Source: Forficula auricularia (Eukaryota > Arthropoda > Insecta > Dermaptera > Forficulidae). From it: a stretch of 64,000 nucleotides of DNA. The stretch spans positions 18,655,079 through 18,719,078 of the forward strand of contig JALMQS010000128.1 in the NCBI GenBank assembly GCA_024734495.1, in the 5' to 3' direction. This document shows, in pieces, positions 1 through 14,405 of the stretch. The notes beneath the pieces are model-generated. The model searched no databases and had not been told where the DNA came from. It saw nothing but the letters and a program-made list of their open reading frames with translations. Each line of letters starts with the position of its first letter. Positions within the stretch are counted from its first letter, which is position 1. The translations under genes and the position numbers were made by a program.

Positions 1-2970
1 TCTAGGCTCTTATATATAGTATAGTATGGAAATTCACAAAAATCAAAAGAAAATATATTTTAAAATTGTATATAATTTTGTTTAATTTATACATCATTTT
101 TCAAAATATTTTTATTTGTTTTCAGAAAATTTTTTAGTGCCTTTAGGAATGTACCTATATGTAAATTAAAATTAACACTTTCAGATAGGTATTTTCAAAT
201 AGAAATGTATTTTATTATGTTATTAGATTGTATTCAATCCATCTTTTTTTAATATGAAAAAAGGATTATTTTATGTGTGTGTTTAGTTGCCTATCTCTCA
301 GGATAGCGTATTCAAATAATTCAAATTTTAATTTTATTCAAAGAATGTTTTAGTACGAGTACGTACAAGCATTATATATTATATCCATACACACTACTAG
401 TTTGTTGTCTCTTCATAAACTTCCAATTTATATTATAAAATATTCATATTCATTAAATCATAATGTGTAATTTGTTTATAATGAAAGCATTTAGCATTAA
501 AAAAATAAACAATAAAAGCCACCTGGACCAGAAATTTATATTTTATACACTAAACAACTGAGGGTCATTAGTACTCCGCAATTAAGGGGAACAATTTTTT
601 CTGAAAATGAAATCTCTAATTATGTTTTCATTACGAGAGAAATCCCCAAAAAAAGCAGTGAAAAAGCAGGCATATTTTATTATTATTATTAGAATAAACG
701 AACCCGTCATTTGCATGGTTTCCAATTATTGCTTCTAGTTAAATTATCGGGCCATCCTTAATTAGGTTGCGTAAGACTGGAACTTGTTGCGTAGTTGGAA
801 TATTGAGCCTCTTTGAGCCAATGACGCCTACACACGTTGCTATGGCGATGTGATGGAACTGAGATGGGGAGAGTGGGCGTATATCACTAAAGAAATAATC
901 AATGATCTCGTGAATTGACATTTGTATTTAAATAGGTAATACATCTTTGCTTTACGTGGATGTTCCGAGAACATAGTTGATTTAGAGATTTGTTATTTTA
1001 TTTAAAAATTTGTAAAAAAAAAACAGTTGAGAAATTTTTTAAACATAAATTAAACTTATTCAAAACCATCATTTTTCATTTAATTATTATTATGGCTTCT
1101 CTCAACCTCCCATGATGATTATATTTTGGAAAGATACTATATTTTTTCAAAATTCAAAAGATCAACTTGTTTCACATTAAAAATATTTGATGGCAATAAA
1201 ATGTTAAAGTTGATGTTGGTTTTCTTTTGAGTGAAATTTTTGAGCTGAGCAAATATAATTCATGTCAGAAGGAAAACATCTAAATAGTTCATTCAACTGT
1301 TCTGATAGCGAGTTTATCACTTGGTTTCAACTCTCTAATCCAGAGGTTCTTAACTTTTTTCTTCCAATGAACCTCTTCTGCAATTTTGTAAGAATGCCAG
1401 TCTCCACTTTCTAGGGTTTTCTAACTCCAAAAGTTTAATTTCAAATAATATTCATTTAAAATACAAGGTTAATTTAGAGATAAAGATAAGTAATATTTAC
1501 CTAATCAGAAAGGCTGAGGTTGTTGTTTTTTGCCAAACACGTTCTTTAAAACTTTTGGGAAACTTCTGACATTACCTAAGCATCTTCAACATCTAGCCTT
1601 TAAATTCATTTTTCAACGAATTTTAAGATTTCAATCCAAATTTTTTTCATTAAAACGAGAAAGTGGATCAGACAAACGATAAAGTAAATAAAATCATTAA
1701 AAATGATTGAACAATGCTATCAGCTTGTTCTCTTAGGTTTCTTCTCCTTCGGGAGCACTAAAAAAAATTTCGAGTTTAGAGAATCTTTTATTCCCATCAT
1801 AGACTGTGTGTTACTTACATCCCACATGACTCTTTTACTTTTATTCTTTTATACAATTTCTAAACATAAATTCAGGTTGTAAAAATATACAGAAAAGTTC
1901 GAATTAATTCGAATTCATTGAATTTATGGTTTACAAAAAAGCCTACACGAAAGGAACAGGAAAAGGGATAAAATAAGTTAAATAATCTCAAGAAGTAGTA
2001 ACTATCAATAGCACATTTCCTTTGCCTAGTATTTATATTCAAAAATAATTTAGCTAAGAACGAAGAGATTTTCTCATTGGTGTTTTCGAAAAAATGATTT
2101 GGCCAATATTATAAACTTAATTACTAAAGCAGTTGAATGTGAGCATTGAATATGAACATGCACTTGACTATCACAAAATTAGTGTTTATTTTTTCTAATT
2201 TATATTAAAATAATTCTGAAGGTTTTATTTATTTATTTTTTGGAAATATTTTCTCATTTTTAACCGATTTCATTAGCAGAAAAGCTAGCTATTTGTAAAA
2301 TAATTTTCATTTTATTTATAGGAAAATCAAACAGTCTTTCAAAAAACATAAGACCATTACATTTTGATAATGACAGATCAAATAATAACAGTTGTTGAAC
2401 TCTTGTCATCTTCAAGGAAATATTGAGAAAGCACTTAGAACGCTAACAATAACAAACAATTTCTGAATGGGATTCTATATTTGACAATGTGTAAGTTTTC
2501 CAGTTAATTCTTGCAACAATAATGATTTCTTTGTTCGAAGTTCATTTATTTATGATTCTAGAGTAGCCTTAAAAAATGAATCAATCCCTCCAAATCAAAT
2601 ATCCACTAAGTTTACTAAACCTCGTCAATTTTCTCAATCATTTGGTCAATTCTGAATATCAGGGATTCCTATAGAAGTTTGTATTTAAGGATGCACGAGA
2701 ATTCGAAATAACAACAACAAAAATATGACTTGCATCTGTGGAGAGAGGGATCCCGACCAATGCTATTTTATGATGAATCCAGATACGAGCTATAATATAA
2801 AAGATAGGACCTTATCTAGCTCACTCAATTCCTTGGCCCATTGTAGAACCATCTCCGTTCTTTCATTTTTTTTTATAGATACTACTATGGCGTTTGTTCT
2901 GATGATTCCCCCGTAATACCTCTATTATATGAAATACAAGATTTTTAGAAATTCAACACCTCTTCAAGAT
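1..2970. other. Gene-free A+T-rich region
   Basis: No supported coding region. Open frames at 739-921 (-) and 2725-2916 (+) are short and show no family features. The segment near 1340-1440 (AGAGGTTCTTAACTTTTTT) resembles the decayed ends of hAT-type repeats. Confidence 0.7.
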
Positions 2971-2974
2971 CAAA

Positions 2975-3245
2975 TTAAATACAAATCGGCTTTCACCAAC
3001 TCGGTTACCCCTATGGCTTTTTTTCTTCTCGAATGTTTAACTCCCTTTCCGCATTCGTCTTTCTAATGACATATAACCTTCAGTCTTTCAAGACTTGCAT
3101 CCTCAGGCTAATTCAGCTTGGACCCATTCCCTGAAATTTCTTTCTTTCTCCTTCTTCTTTCACCATCCAGGAGGAGTCCTTCCCTGTACTACAAGGGCTG
3201 CACCTTCTCGACGGTGCAAATCGCAAAGTATTTTCACAAAAAAAG
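2975..3245 (+). mobile_element. Non-LTR retrotransposon 3' fragment (jockey-like)
   Basis: One frame at about 3030-3120 reads MFNSLSAFVF, MTYNLQSFKT, matching the WNSLPASIFPTTYNLQTFKT end of the reverse-transcriptase ORF seen clearly at 38.9 kb (-). A GCACC...GGTGCAA 3' UTR hairpin follows. The fragment is 5'-truncated and frame-broken. Confidence 0.7.
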
Positions 3246-6200
3246 TAATAAATGAATAAATAACAAATCGACTAAAAGATAATTTTTTTTATTTTCAAAT
3301 AATATAAAAACCGAATAACACAGCGTAAATTAATATAATTAATAAATCCCAGCAAAATTTCTTTGATAATCCCACAAATGGAGATTCCAGTTTGCTCCAG
3401 TCCAATTCTGGCAGCAACACTACTAAACCAGTGTTTCTATTACTGAACTTAAAATTGTAATACATTTTCAGTCAGTCTCCAAAAATTACTTCAATCTTAG
3501 TAATACATTTTTATTTAAGATTAATTAAAAAGTAAATATGTAAATTGAAAGATTCACTCAACAATTTCAGATTTACATTTACGTCTTTTCTTGAACAGAT
3601 CCACATCTGTCTCTGACCCTAAGAATATCTTACAAACGTTCCGAGAACTGCGTCCCTGCAGAAGATTCGTTTTTTGCTTCCTAAAGCGTTTTTATTACCC
3701 GAGCAGAGCATAATCTTAATGAATTTGTTTATGTGTTGTGCAGTGTGCACACATTGCTCGTCTGCTCCCACACAGCCACAAACCAACGGCCTCCCTTCCC
3801 TCTTCTCCATTTCTTTCTTGATTCTCAGTAACTAAACCACTTTCCACTCAAGGGTATCCATAACCTCATTTCTTTTATCATATTAAGGGAATCTATTCGT
3901 CTATTAAATTACTTACTGATTTGCAATTTCATAATAAAATTGTATTGTTAGTTTGCATTTTATATTACGAAATAAAAATGAAATAGTGTATAGGATAATT
4001 AAAAAACATAAGAAATACTTAAAATCAAAGTTAGAAGCTATGTTATAAATTTATCATTATAGTCTCATTATTATCATATCTTTACTCATCCTCCTATATA
4101 TTATTAACTCTCCAAATTACTTTGCATGAATAAATAATATATTTGTACCTATAATTAAACATCTCTAACTAAAATTGAAACTTTACTTACTCTGGTGTTA
4201 TTTACATACAGAACCTTTTCCCTTTGATTGTGGCGAAGAAATTGAATTACATTTTGATTTAATTACATTTTCGTGTCCTATTTCTGGAACTCTCTCTGCG
4301 TTGTATCTCTGATCTAAATAAAAGAAAGACATTCTCTATGTTCCAATGAGCAGACCATGGTCAGAAAAAACAACAATTTATTTTTGTGATTTACTCAACG
4401 TAAAAAAAAAGATGTACAAGGAAAGATTCAAATTGTTTAATATTTCATTTAAAATTTAATTTAATTTAAATGTATTTAATCAAATATATATTTTCGAGGG
4501 AAAACATTTTTACTCCACACTCTTTTTGATTATTTTAATTTCCTTTAATAAAATAAAGTTTAAACAGTGATTTCCGGATGTGTATCGAAACCAGACATTT
4601 TCCGTTAAACGCACGAATGCCTTTACCGATTCGTTTATTCAAACTTCCGGAGTCTAACCTGGTTCATTTGCTAGACGGATAATACATTTCAAGATATATA
4701 TTACTTTCAGGTAGAAACTATCTATATTATAACAGTTTTGGTTTTAAATTATTTTTACATTCAAATTTATAGATAAACTGATCAGTTTATCTTTGAATGA
4801 AAAAGGAATTAATAAAAATAATAGACATTTAGAAGTGAAAAATCAAATGAGATCATTAAGCTATGAGTTTAGAGAGTAAGATGGGGATCTCCCGAGTTTC
4901 AAATCACACATGTAAGTCAGTGGCGGGGGATGATATTTCAACCAAAGGATGCTGTCCAAAAAAGAACCCTTCATTTTTAAAAATGTTATTTTATTATTCA
5001 CTCCTTTTTGTAAAATTCATCGATAAACAAAGAATTTTTCGTTATTTTTCAAATTTTATATTATAATATATTTTTTTATGACACGGTGTGAAAATACTCT
5101 TGAAGTTTTGAAATTTTAGGGATGCGCAGCATCCACAGCATTCTATGACCCCATGCACATAATTATGAAATTGGAGTAAGTCAAAAAATTTAAAAATTCG
5201 TTTTTTCATATTTTATGTTCCATCCATTTAAAAAGTACAGTAAAATAATATGTGGGTTTTGAAAAATCGCATAAAATTGAACCGTTAAGTGGATTTCTAG
5301 TTGTCTCATTATTCAGAATTCGAATCTTGTTTATTTTATAAAACTAAATATCTCGAAACTAACAATCAATGACTTAGACACCACTTTCATAATTATGGGC
5401 ACATATATGAGGAATATAAAAGACAAATGGCGATATTAGTAGTTTTAAAAAATTACTATATCCTTTGATTTTCTATACTAATACATTACATAAAGAGTTT
5501 TTTAAAAATTTTAACTTTTCAAAAAGCAATTTTGAGAATAATTCATTTTGAATAAAATGAAAACTTTTTCCAAATTCGGTACTTACACTCTTGAAAAATT
5601 TGACAATCGTTTTGTTAGCGTACGATTTGGGTTAAAGTTAACTTTTGACAAGATTATTAACATAAGCTTGTGTGCCGAATTTTACTTCATAAGTTGCCAC
5701 TGTTCAAGAACTGCTCACATAATGATTTAAGTTTTTCTAATTTAATGCATTTTTTTTATTCAAAAAATTTAAGTTAAACAGTGATTTCTTTGCTTTGAAA
5801 ATATAAACATTTTAGTACCAGAACTATCTTTCTATGACCTATCTTCCTTGATTTTTGAATATCGGAATCCTGCCAGACAGTAAAAAAACATAATTGAAAA
5901 TTATTTCTCTACACATGTCAGTCATTTTCAAATATGAATAAATAAAAAACTAAATTTAACATTTTTGACTGAATCCATTCTTCGTTTGTTTGCCCAGGGA
6001 GCTCCCCTTAAATTAATTTTTCCCTAGCTCAGTCAGGAAGATTTTCTGAGGGCGGCTATGTTTTAATTTATTTACTTATTATTTACTCATAGTTTATAGT
6101 TTATAGTTGGTAAAAGTACCCTACAAAGCGATCTATATGGGTTTTCTTTTACTTATAAGTCTCTTTCTTTTTCAAAAAGGAATTGGTTCTCGGTCATAAG

Positions 6201-7330
6201 GTTTTTCTCCATTTGCAAACTTACTTCATCTCTATCTTTTTTGAAAGATAAAAAGACACTTTAAAAATTCGCTAATCGAAGTGACTAGTATACTTTTACC
6301 AATGGCATTCGATAAAGAATCTTTGGAAACCTTCATCGGCGCTTTGCAATTGCTCTGTGACGATTAAACTCCAGGTTCTCTCGGATGAGCAAATCCAATC
6401 CCGATATTATTTTCTCATTTTCCTCAAAGAATGCTCTTTCACGGGTTCACTGCTGAAAAAGCGTGCTTAATCCTCGCAAAAAACCAATCCCTTTTCAGTT
6501 TAAATAAATTGGAAAGGGATTAAAGTTTTAATGAGGAGATTCAGAAAAAGAAATCTATAGGTAAATTATTCTTTGTCCATTCCTCTTATTTAAATTAAAG
6601 ATTTTTTTTAATAGAACTTCTAGTTAAAACGCCTCATCATTTAGCTAGGCGCACTTTGACATATAGTACTTTTTGATCTCAGTGTTATTATTTATTTACT
6701 TTTTAAAAAGTGTGCAGACATATATTTTCCTTAGAATTTTTTTTCTTCAATTTTTACTATTGTCGATTATTGCAATCGAGCAGAGTTCATTTTTTTAAAT
6801 TATCTAAAAAAGGCAAACTATTTGATATAAACAGAAAAAAATGAGTAAAAATCACGAACGGCGCGGCGTTTTGTCTACACAAAAGTCTTAGACCAAGTGA
6901 ATATTGAAAATATAAAATTTACTAATTAATTATTTTGCCAAAATGTCTTTGGGTGAGTGTGAGTTACCAAATCTACTGATGGTATCAAAACGAAATTCCA
7001 TATTTAGTTTTGTAATATTAAGATTATGATTATGATAAGATTCGAACTGAGGTGATTAAATTTTGGTTGAAATGTTTTAATTCAAAATTGTAAATATTTC
7101 CACATGTTAATTAAAATTGAATAAGAAAATTATTAATAAATTTATTTTTATTCAATTTTAATATTCAGGGAAAGCAGGTATATCGTAAGCTTAGGTGAAT
7201 GACCATCCGATTTTTCTAAAATGTACTTTTTAAGAAAGGTTTTTCTTCACCAGCTTAAATTTGGCTTGAGGTCATCTTAGCCTTAGAATCGAAATATCTT
7301 TCAAATTAGAGCCATTTTTGTGTCTAACTT
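3246..7330. other. Gene-free A+T-rich region
   Basis: No coding region, RNA gene or clear element seen. Less A+T-rich patches occur near 3590-3830, 4570-4680 and 6300-6480, without open frames of any length. Confidence 0.65.
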
Positions 7331-7336
7331 TGATAG

Positions 7337-7338
<2 letters not shown>

Positions 7339-7369
<31 letters not shown>
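7339..7369. repeat. (TA)n microsatellite
   Basis: An uninterrupted run of alternating T and A of about 30 bases. Confidence 0.95.
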
Positions 7370-7371
<2 letters not shown>

Positions 7372-9566
7372 ATGGCGTTTAGCTCATTTACCTGACAGTC
7401 AGATTTCAAGCGGCTTAAGCATAGATGGACAAATCTACTGTTAAAATGATCTGATACCACGATCATTTATCATCATTTAGATAACTTGATTAACGAGTGA
7501 ACAAGTGAGCTAATATTAGGCAAATGGGCTAACTTATGTGCCTTTGTTGAAAACCTCCTTGAGAAGCTTGACTTCCTCCTTCTATTGACAGAGCTTATTC
7601 GACCCTTTAGACATTTCCGTGTACTTAGGATGCGTCTATCAGTTCGTTGAAGTGATGTTGTAAGTTTAATCTTGTTTTAACTTCATATTAAAACAAACTA
7701 ATGTTTGAATCCCGCACAAATTACTCTTTTAAAAGATGCTTGGACTTTTAAATTTCAAAAGCACTCATTTAAGAAGATTAATATAATTTTAATAATACCT
7801 GCCATTTGGACCATCATTTCTGAATAAGCTTTAGAGAGCGAATTGAAAAACAAAGTAGGTATGTTAAGAATATTAATTAAATTCCATTTTTACATGATAA
7901 TTATTATTTTTGCTTATAATAGCCATAATTTGAAGAAAAAATATGAATTACTTATTTAGAGAATGTTCCCCTCACCGTTGAGTAACTTATTTGTTAAAGA
8001 ATAGTAAAACTCAAGAACACGCCAAGTCCCTTTTGCGCCGTCGTGCGAAATACTGATTGGCGCCTTTATATGCACTGAGCCCAAACTGCGGTCACAATAT
8101 TTTTTCGCCTTTCAAGGTTGTTTTTACAAAAAGAACTAATATATAATAGGGCGAATAATAAATAGTTTTTGAGATATTTCGAAAAAAAAAAAACTTTTTA
8201 ATTCTTGTTTACAATATTTCATCATACCTATATATATATATCATATATTATGTAGTAAAATAATATTATAAGAGTGAATTTAAAAGAGGTTGAAAATATG
8301 AATATTTTCAAATAGAAGACTCTTGTAGGTGAATTCAAATTGTCTTAATTTTAAAAATATATTTGTTCCTTATTTCTTTTAGCTTAAAATTTTTATGATT
8401 CTTAAGAAAATTTATTTTGAAATTTTTCCCCCATCTCGCCATCCTGAGGTTAGCTCGTTGCTCCATCTGACCACTTGGCATTATTCCGACGCATCGCTGT
8501 ACCAAAGACCAGTGCGGACATTACAGACAAAGCAGGCTTGTCTAGCGGGCAGAGAGTGGGGGAAGCTTGTTCAAACCTGTCGCAGCTTCAGTCAGGTCAT
8601 TTGATACCTACACCTTGTTTCATGGGAGCCCCTGCCATTTAGATAACTCAATTGGCAAATCAGTTAAGGGTATGCCTACCCTACAAACAAGGGGCAAGTC
8701 ATTTCTCCATTTTTAATTAATTTATCAAATGCGAAGCAGATAAAATATTGGATCGGTCTCGCACCAAACGAGACTTCAAAGGGTTATATAAAGTTTTTAT
8801 TAAAATTATATTTTAAAGTACTTTACCCTAGAGTAAGATAGTACTTTTTTAAATTCTTTAAAATTTATTCATTTGATCAGTATAATATAGCTCATGGTCA
8901 ATGCTCGCCTGTCGACGCCTTTAAGGCAGTGGCGCACCGCATGACTTTGCACATATGGACGCATCCCTAGTAAAACCTCCTTAGACTCCAATCCAATTAA
9001 TTTATGGAAAGTTAATGCTAAATAATTTAAAAACAAGCCGTTAAATTAAAGACAGACGCCTCCGACTTATTAAGAAACTTTTCTAATTTGGAATGTCGCG
9101 TGCTCTTGTGTTTGTCTCTTTAAACAAAGTATCTTCTTATCTTTTTTATCTAGTCTTACTAGGAAATCTAATTTCATTTGATAAATGAATTCTCGAAATT
9201 ATATATTCTCAAATCGGGAAAATTCTTAATTTAAGCAATCAAAGATTTCAAACAACCAAGGCAAAAGGGAAAAATAAGTTCGAAGATCTTTCAATATTAC
9301 CCTATCAATTAGTATTTTTTTAACTTTTAGAAACTCTAATTATCTTCCTTGTTCCATCTTTTCAAACTCAGACAACCTTTCAATCTTTTAAAAATAGCTC
9401 CAAAAATTCCATTGCCTCCAATTCAACCCCTTAATAATTCTTTTGAATTTATCCTACAAGAGATAATTATTTGATTCTTCAAACTTCAAGGGTTATTTGT
9501 AATCTCAGTGAAATAAATTTAATAATTTCGATAAATTATTTTTTATTCATTTATTTTAATCGCTAT
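7370..9566. other. Gene-free region with diverged repeats
   Basis: 8100-8260 contains TTTGAGATATTTCGAAAAA and ACAATATTTCATCATACC, shared with 21.06-21.16 kb. 8430-8630 is a unique patch nearer 50% G+C with no homology I can name; the frame across it (8395-8604) has no domain. 8690-8890 matches (reverse strand) the repeat at 52.85-53.0 kb and the GCGAAGC repeats at 41.4 and 54.2 kb. Confidence 0.55.
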
Positions 9567-9743
9567 ACAGTTTCAGCCACCCCTGGTTGACCATCTTCAC
9601 TATTACCATAAATATCGCTTTAGCTTATGGAAATCGTCATTAAACCTAAATGATGAGTGAGATGGGTTTTTATAACGATGCCCTCCATTAAATAAAACGA
9701 TATTTATTACTGAAGATGGTCAACCAGTGATGACTGAAATTGT
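9567..9743. mobile_element. MITE with about 45-bp inverted ends
   Basis: The left arm has CTGGTTGACCATCTTCA and ATAAATATCG; the right arm carries the reverse complement (GAAGATGGTCAACCAG) with few mismatches. Total about 177 bp, non-coding. A diverged relative lies at 19.14-19.25 kb. No clear target duplication. Confidence 0.8.
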
Positions 9744-11885
9744 CTTGTGAATTATTTTAAATTATTTATCTAATTTATTAAATTTATTTCAATGGTGTCA
9801 CAAATAACGAATCTTGAAAAATATAAACTACACGGTCCCTTAAGTTTTCGAATAATATTTAAAACATTATTCTATTTCGGCAAAGCAAAAAAAACAACAT
9901 TTATAAGTAATATGTTTTTTTATTAAAGTAATTGATTTGTTAATTTGAGAAATCAGTGTTTACGATGTTTGTCATCTGTTAAAGAATTTCGACTGGAACG
10001 ACATAGATTTGATATTTTTGCTTAGATATTTCAAGCAAAAAATACAATATTTCGATTTCTAATTTATAACTTGTTATCAAATGTTTTGCTGCTCAATAAA
10101 TAATTTAAAAAAATAAATAAAAAAATAAGCTTTTAGAATTAGTAGTTGAAAATCTTGTTTTCTATTTTGGTAATTCACCATCAAAAATACCTAATCTACT
10201 TAGGTTTAACAGAAATTCTTAGACTAAAGTATAAAGTAATGCTTTACATCGGATTTTACCTGGGCCAAATGTAGATGAATTTGTTGTTTATGAGTCGAGG
10301 GCCTTGGGGCGTAGTCCTTTAAGACTTTGTTAATGGCGGTTTGTTCTTGTTCTCTACCATCCACTAATTCCTACCTTCGTTTGCTGATCCCTCAAGCACC
10401 CACAAACATACTCGATTCGCTGTTTAAACAAGGTTTGTTTGGTTTTAATAAATATTTACCTAGATGTTGCGCTGCTTAGAGCCAAGACTTTTATTGGGAT
10501 CTATTATAAAGCTTTATTCAAATTGAATTCCTATTAATTATAGCTATTCGGATGATACGGGGCTTATTCTAGTGAATAATTTTATTTTACTTAATACCAG
10601 TGCATTGAATTCCCTCAAAATTTAAATGACATATTCTGTTTAGAAGTGTTTGAAAATCAAAAAAATATTTTGGTATATGTCTCTGTTTGATTTCTGAAAT
10701 CCACGATAAAGCGAAAACAAAAACTAGCAAAAAGATCATTTTGGTGTCAAAATGTTTTTATTTTGAAAATTTGACAGATTATTCTAGCTTCAAAACTTTT
10801 GGATGAAATATTTAGAAAATCAGAAAACATCTAGTCGTTTAATGAGAAGCTCTCGAACGGATGTAACAATGAGCTGAAATTTAACACAAAACTCATCACT
10901 GCTCACTCTTTCTACCAAGTTTCAGCTTTCTAACTCGTAAAGTTCGCAGACTCACCATACTGCGATTCATTTTGCAAGCAGTGTATGAGTTTTGAAAACG
11001 TATATTTTTCCTTACAACTTAGTAATTTAATTCTTTATTCTATTTAAATTTTCCTTCCAAGAGGTTTTTCTTTTTTATTCCCGAAGTTTTTATCAAACAA
11101 CAAGTAAATTTGATCACGTTATGCTATACATTTTTGCTCCGGTAATTGAATCTTATTTCTACATATATATTTTTTTAATATTGAGGAGGCTTTCAGGTTA
11201 GATAATTCAGTGATACGAGAACGGTGAAGCGATAGCATTTTTTCGCTGCCGATTAGTTCAATCAACCGGAAAGACCCAGATGGCTGATATTCAGGATAAC
11301 GTTGATTAAGGGATCCTTAAAACAATCGATCAAGTAGGTATCACAATAAAGACCAGGGCTTGAAATGTGTTTGGTAGGATGTATTAGCCCTGGAATCAAG
11401 CGATAGTTCTTATCAAATTAAAACCGATTGATTTCCAAGTGGATAGATTTCGTGGCCTCTAGCACGAATGCCACTTCTCTGGTCTCTCTCTCGTCAACCA
11501 ATCAATATCGAACAACACCATAAAGCCAAATAAATTCACCAATTGATTTCACTTTCTTGGATCTATTTATAACCATGATGGTTTCTCTCTCGTCGTCACT
11601 TAGATCAGGGATGCTTGCTCTGTTTACTGTTTGACCTTTCCAAAAATGGTAATGAGCAGTCTTACTAGAAAATACTTAGAAAAAGGTTACAACAGTACAA
11701 ATTATACAAAATTTCAGAAATTTTTAGATCCCCGTAATTTTTTTAAATTATTGTTTTTTAATTTATTTATTTATTTTAATATGGATGCACGAAGTTACTC
11801 CTAGAACGTTAAACATCTTTTAGTCATTGAGTCTTGCATTCTTGAAAATAAGTATTCAGGAGCTAGGACGAAGGCCAAGATGTTT
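9744..11885. other. Gene-free region with two unique G+C-richer islands
   Basis: 10.25-10.45 kb and 11.21-11.65 kb are markedly less A+T-rich than the surroundings, single-copy within the window and without extended open frames. They could be cis-regulatory or ancient repeats; nothing decides. Confidence 0.4.
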
Positions 11886-11889
11886 TTTT

Positions 11890-12360
11890 TTTGTTTTTTT
11901 ATTTATAATGGTATTGATACAAGAAGAAGTTGCACCAAGAAGGTACATCCTCTGTAGTCCGTGGTGGACCCTTGTAACGTGAAGATAAGGGGAGATTTAG
12001 GGATTGGGTTGCAGTCGAACTAATCTGCTAATGCTGGTCTTGAAAGATTGAAGGTTATAAGTTGCTGGAAAGACGGTCGGGGGAAGAGAGTTCCAGTCTC
12101 TAGAAGTCATAGGGATAAATGAATTGGCGAATGCGTTTGTTCGATTAGTATCCAGTTTAAGCGCGTAGGGGTGTTGAATTTTAGAAAATCGTGTATTTCG
12201 CGCAAATGAAGCCTTTGGTGGGATTATCGATTTTATTTCGTCAGAACAAAAGCCATGGTAATATCTATAAAAAAGGGAAAGGGCGGAGACAGATCTACGA
12301 TGGCGAATACTTGATCTTAGAGGATTGAAGTTTGTAGGATTTCAGAAAAATAATAGTATT
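11890..12360 (-). mobile_element. Degenerate jockey-like LINE 3' fragment
   Basis: On the minus strand it matches the 38.77-39.48 kb element: the 3' UTR with TTGCACCAAGAAGGT at 11.93 kb, and coding remnants (GGAATTCTCTCCC-type SRxWNSLP region at about 12.08 kb). A T-rich stretch at 11.88 kb marks the poly(A) end. Frames are broken. Confidence 0.7.
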
Positions 12361-14025
12361 CCAGTCCCTAGAAGTTAAAAAGAGAAATGAAAGATATTTA
12401 AAGAAAGGTGAGTTCAACAAGAATGCCTGGTATAGCGGCTAGAACTGTCGTTGGGTTCAAGTTAGACTCGTAAGATATTCGAGTTTTATTCTCACTTTTT
12501 AGAGTACAAAAACATAACAAAATATATTGATGTTACTATTTATGTAGAGCAAATAGAAACAGAGATTTCTCAATGATTCTCTGAAGCAAGGTTGTTTGTT
12601 TAAATAATAATCTTTAAAAAAATACTTAATTAAACAACAATATTAATAAAATTCAAAAATATTAACCATACATCATAAAGATAGGATACAAAAAATAATT
12701 ATAATAACTGTAGAATATCAAAATTATCTTTTGTACATGTTAAAAAATCAGTACATTAATTAGATAGATTAAAATTCCATAATTACACTTAATCTTATAT
12801 TAAGATATTATCGGTATAATAAAAAGAATAATTGCAATAAAAAAATCAAAATCAATAAAGAGACAGGGTCCCTTATATGTGTTTTCGGCTACAAATCAGA
12901 AAACAATCTGGATTTTTGGTTTATTTACATGGCATTTCCCTTGCGTGTGCGCTTGCTTTTTAAATGAATTTACATATCAGACGGAAGGGTTAAAATACAG
13001 AATAATTTTAGGTAATTACAATTTAACAAGAACTAATTCACCATGTATTTTTTATTAGATAAATTATTATATTTTCAAATGTATAATACAATATTATTGA
13101 GAAGAAAACATATAGATATAGTAAAAGAAAAGATACCTAAATAAATATATTAATATAAAAATATATATATTTAAATTATCGAAATGCGGTGCTGGTTCGT
13201 AGTTAAACATTAGATAATTAAAGTAGATTAAAGGTTTTTGTGGTATTCCACAGTTAAATAACTGTAAAATATTAACCTTCATTAACTTCTTCGGTTTCTT
13301 AAAATAATTACTAAACTAATTACGATTCTAATATACACCATATGTAGTATATAATGTAATTATACATTTCTTAGCCATCATCATCGTCCTAAGACTGCTT
13401 TGATGAAACCACCCGCCTCCACTCAACTCTATCCGATGGCAACTCTTTTACTTCAATAAAAGTCCCACATACAATTAATTTTAGTAAAATGTTAATTATA
13501 GTGAATTTTTGTTAAGAACTGTCTTAAATATGTGGCTACATCTAATGCAATAATCTAACTGCTTTATATTGTTCAATAGTTGTCTCAAATAACTCACAAT
13601 GTACAAATTATGCTTTTCAACTTTTGGAAAAATTTGTAAGGTAATGAGTCTACTATTTATTTTAAATTTTTTATCTATTTATACCATAGATTTATGTTTC
13701 AATTAAATTTGATATACTATTCAGATTAAAAAATGTTTTTAGAATACACCCACGCCTCTGCTGACTTTTTCATGTCAAAAAGTCTGATCTATTATATTAT
13801 CATATAAGTAAGCCATCATATAAAATACTTCTTGACTATCTTCAGCGTTTCATAATTAAATTTAAAAATATTGCTCTATTTTCTGAGAATTTTCTCAAGT
13901 TTGTTCCCCTGGTGGGTGGATTTTGGCGAGTGTCCCCTATCGCGATGCACGTATTGATAGCAGATATAATTCATTTTTTAGTGGTCACTAAAATGTTTTC
14001 CTGGAAGTGAAAACTCCGGGTCTCA
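12361..14025. other. Gene-free A+T-rich region
   Basis: Apart from a continuation of repeat-like sequence to about 12.5 kb, nothing recognised. The minus frame 13094-13282 is composed of A+T-driven Ile/Tyr/Phe codons and is not supported. Confidence 0.65.
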
Positions 14026-14330
14026 TTGGTCCTTTGGCGTTATATAATTTCCGGTCGGGTCTGGCAGCTAATGCATCCACCATACACTCCCACAATTGGC
14101 GCCCCCCGAGCACAAACCATGGCAAACCCGCACACCCGCAGCACACATGCTCAGAGTGCTAGCTCTCTGTCATTTGACACGACATGGAGACTGTCGGTGA
14201 CCTCGGCTACCGAACAGACGCTATGGAAAAATAAAAGAACCCTCCCCCCTAACACACACACACACGTTGCTTTTGGAATTTATCAAGTACGAGAACCCAT
14301 CCATATTGCTTCCACTTAATTAAGTACATT
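14026..14330. other. Unique G+C-richer island
   Basis: About 48% G+C, with CAC/ACAC-rich stretches. A 97-codon open frame crosses it, but Pro/Thr/His composition, lack of splice partners and no recognisable domain argue against a gene. It may be conserved non-coding DNA. Confidence 0.4.
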
Positions 14331-14405
14331 CTATCTCTCGCTCTCTCTGCATGTCTATTTCTTTCCATAGATGAATTTTTATTCCATGTAAATATTTATT
14401 ATTAT

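Noticed and set aside
14026..14319. 97-codon plus-strand frame
   Set aside because: Low-complexity Thr/Pro/His content, no domain and no splice partners; open by chance in a G+C-richer island.
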